NCBI GenBank assembly: GCA_016926925.1
Contig: JAFGNQ010000359.1
Coordinates: forward strand, 1-7,610
Source: Candidatus Aminicenantota bacterium
GTDB lineage: Bacteria; Acidobacteriota; Aminicenantia; Aminicenantales; Aminicenantaceae
DNA length: 7,610 bases
Reading direction: 5' to 3'
The notes under the pieces were generated by a model, which had not been told where the DNA came from, ran no database searches, and saw only the letters and a list, made by a program, of their open reading frames with translations. The translations under genes and the position numbers were made by a program. Positions 6,534 to 7,610 of the stretch are shown here, one piece after another (position 1 is the first letter of the stretch; each line of letters starts with the position of its first letter).

Positions 6534-7610
6534 CTATTTTTTCAAGATATGAACGGCAAGAGAAGCTCCGTCAGAGTGGAAGAAACCTCCCATACAATGA
6601 GACAATCCTATCCTGGCCTTGTCTACCTGCCTATTGCCGGCTTGTCCCCTCAGCTGCCAAACCAATTCGGCAATTTGGCCGATTCCCGTCGCTCCTACGG
6701 GATGACCTTTTGCTTTCAGGCCGCCGCTGATATTGACCGGCGTTTGCCCATCGATATCGGCTTTGCCATTCTCGATGAACCTCCCCCCCTCTCCTTTTGT
6801 GCAAAACCCCAAATCTTCGATGTGGACGATTTCGGCGATCGAGAAACAATCGTGAACCTCGGCTACATCGATATCCTCAGGTCCGATCCCTGCAATCTCA
6901 TAGGCTTCCCGCGCAGCCTTGACTGTCGACTCAAAACTTGTAATGGGCCTATCATCGGTGTAGCTCCCGGACTTCAATACGGATGCGGCAATATCGACGG
7001 CCTCCCGCCCCAGCTTTTTCGCTAACTCCTTTGGAACAAGAATGGCGGCCGCCGCCCCGTCACTGATAGGAGAGCAATCGAGGAGCCTCAAAGGCGTAGC
7101 AATCAACGGAGAAGAGAGGACATCTTGGAGAGTCACCTCTTTTTGAAAGTGAGCATGGGGATTCAGGGCACCGTATCTATGGGCCTTTACCGCAACTCCG
7201 GCCAATTGCTCTCGTGTCGTACCGAACTCGTACATATGTCTCTGCGCAATCATGGCAAACACTCCCGGAAAGACGATTCCCGACTCGAGCTCGACATCGC
7301 TGGAACTCACGAGAGCCTTGATGACCTTTTCCGTTTTGGCGCAGGTCATTTTTTCGACCCCCATAGCGAGAGCAAAGTCGGAAAGTCCCGAAGCGACGGC
7401 CATCCATGCTTCCCTGAGAGCGCAGGCGCTGCTCGAACACGCATTTTCAACATGCGTTACGGGAATTCCCGTGATGCCCGTATCTTTAAGGACAATCTGT
7501 CCCAATCCGCTCTCCTGACCCACCAGCAGCCCCGAAAGTGCATATCCGCAATAGGCAACCTGAATATCCTTGGGTCGAATTCCGGCATCTCGTACCGCCC
7601 TCCATACGGA
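6534..7610 (-). CDS. SCP2-type thiolase family protein (acetyl-CoA acyltransferase-like), 5' end beyond the window
   Basis: The frame stays open to the window edge, giving 358 visible residues ending HILKK-stop. About 25 to 35 N-terminal residues are probably missing, since family members are near 390 aa. The GTG at 7521-7523 is internal: the 29 codons before it read as normal thiolase (beginning SVWRAVRDAGI). Thiolase hallmarks are all present. The nucleophilic Cys is in ENACSSSA (codon 7437-7439), with the catalytic His pair in EVHDCF and GHPVGATG, and a C-terminal Cys in SHCMGG. The segment EDLGFCTKGEGG is typical of the SCP2/lipid-transfer-like thiolase branch, whose prokaryotic members often pair with a small DUF35 OB-fold protein. 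Retention of both Cys and both His argues for true thiolysis or condensation rather than the aldolase activity of Ltp2-type relatives. The probable role is cytoplasmic cleavage of a 3-ketoacyl-CoA such as acetoacetyl-CoA, but the substrate is not readable from sequence. It is the first visible gene of the probable operon, 19 nt before the mutase large subunit. Confidence 0.9.
   Translation of the reverse strand, partial: SVWRAVRDAGIRPKDIQVAYCGYALSGLLVGQESGLGQIVLKDTGITGIPVTHVENACSSSACALREAWMAVASGLSDFALAMGVEKMTCAKTEKVIKALVSSSDVELESGIVFPGVFAMIAQRHMYEFGTTREQLAGVAVKAHRYGALNPHAHFQKEVTLQDVLSSPLIATPLRLLDCSPISDGAAAAILVPKELAKKLGREAVDIAASVLKSGSYTDDRPITSFESTVKAAREAYEIAGIGPEDIDVAEVHDCFSIAEIVHIEDLGFCTKGEGGRFIENGKADIDGQTPVNISGGLKAKGHPVGATGIGQIAELVWQLRGQAGNRQVDKARIGLSHCMGGFFHSDGASLAVHILKK

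Noticed and set aside
6411..7025. 204-aa open frame on the plus strand
   Set aside because: Antisense shadow spanning the thiolase end and the mutase start, with low-complexity Phe/Ser-rich translation and no known domain.
7521..7523. GTG as the start of the thiolase gene
   Set aside because: The frame continues without a stop to the window edge and the preceding 29 codons fit the thiolase N-terminal region; a start here would also remove part of the first thiolase domain.

Overview
All five protein-coding genes lie on the minus strand, so the window reads from its right edge to its left. The last gene encodes a signal-peptide-bearing, TonB-dependent-receptor-like outer-membrane protein, which implies a diderm bacterium. 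Its architecture (carboxypeptidase-regulatory-like domain, plug, very large barrel) is especially common in Acidobacteriota and Candidatus Aminicenantes. That taxonomic hint is inference from family distribution, not proof. Base composition is moderate, and genes are tightly packed with clear AGGA-type ribosome binding sites.

Right part (7610 to 2953): a four-gene run with gaps of 19, 36 and 58 nt, most likely one operon. In order of transcription it holds an SCP2-type thiolase (5' end cut off by the window edge), the large subunit of a split adenosylcobalamin-dependent acyl-CoA mutase, its B12-binding small subunit, and a class III PLP aminotransferase. The run looks like a catabolic acyl-CoA module: a B12 carbon-skeleton rearrangement, a transamination of an omega- or beta-amino compound, and thiolytic cleavage.

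The main point of interest is the mutase. Automated annotation would probably call it methylmalonyl-CoA mutase, but the residues that define that activity are missing. The substrate-carboxylate Arg is Gln205, the active-site Tyr is Val87, and Asp114 sits where 2-hydroxyisobutyryl-CoA mutase has its diagnostic Asp. The near-invariant active-site His is Gln242. This suggests a substrate without a free carboxylate, possibly one with a hydroxyl or amino group at C2 or C3.

Intergenic region (2745 to 2952): a possible hairpin terminator for the operon, then a good sigma70-like promoter (TTGACA, 16-nt spacer, TATAGT) carrying two 8-bp direct repeats exactly 10 bp apart, then a strong Shine-Dalgarno.

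Left part (2744 to 57): the outer-membrane receptor gene, apparently transcribed on its own. Nothing clear is seen in the last 56 bases. No RNA genes, CRISPR arrays, insertion sequences or riboswitches were recognised.
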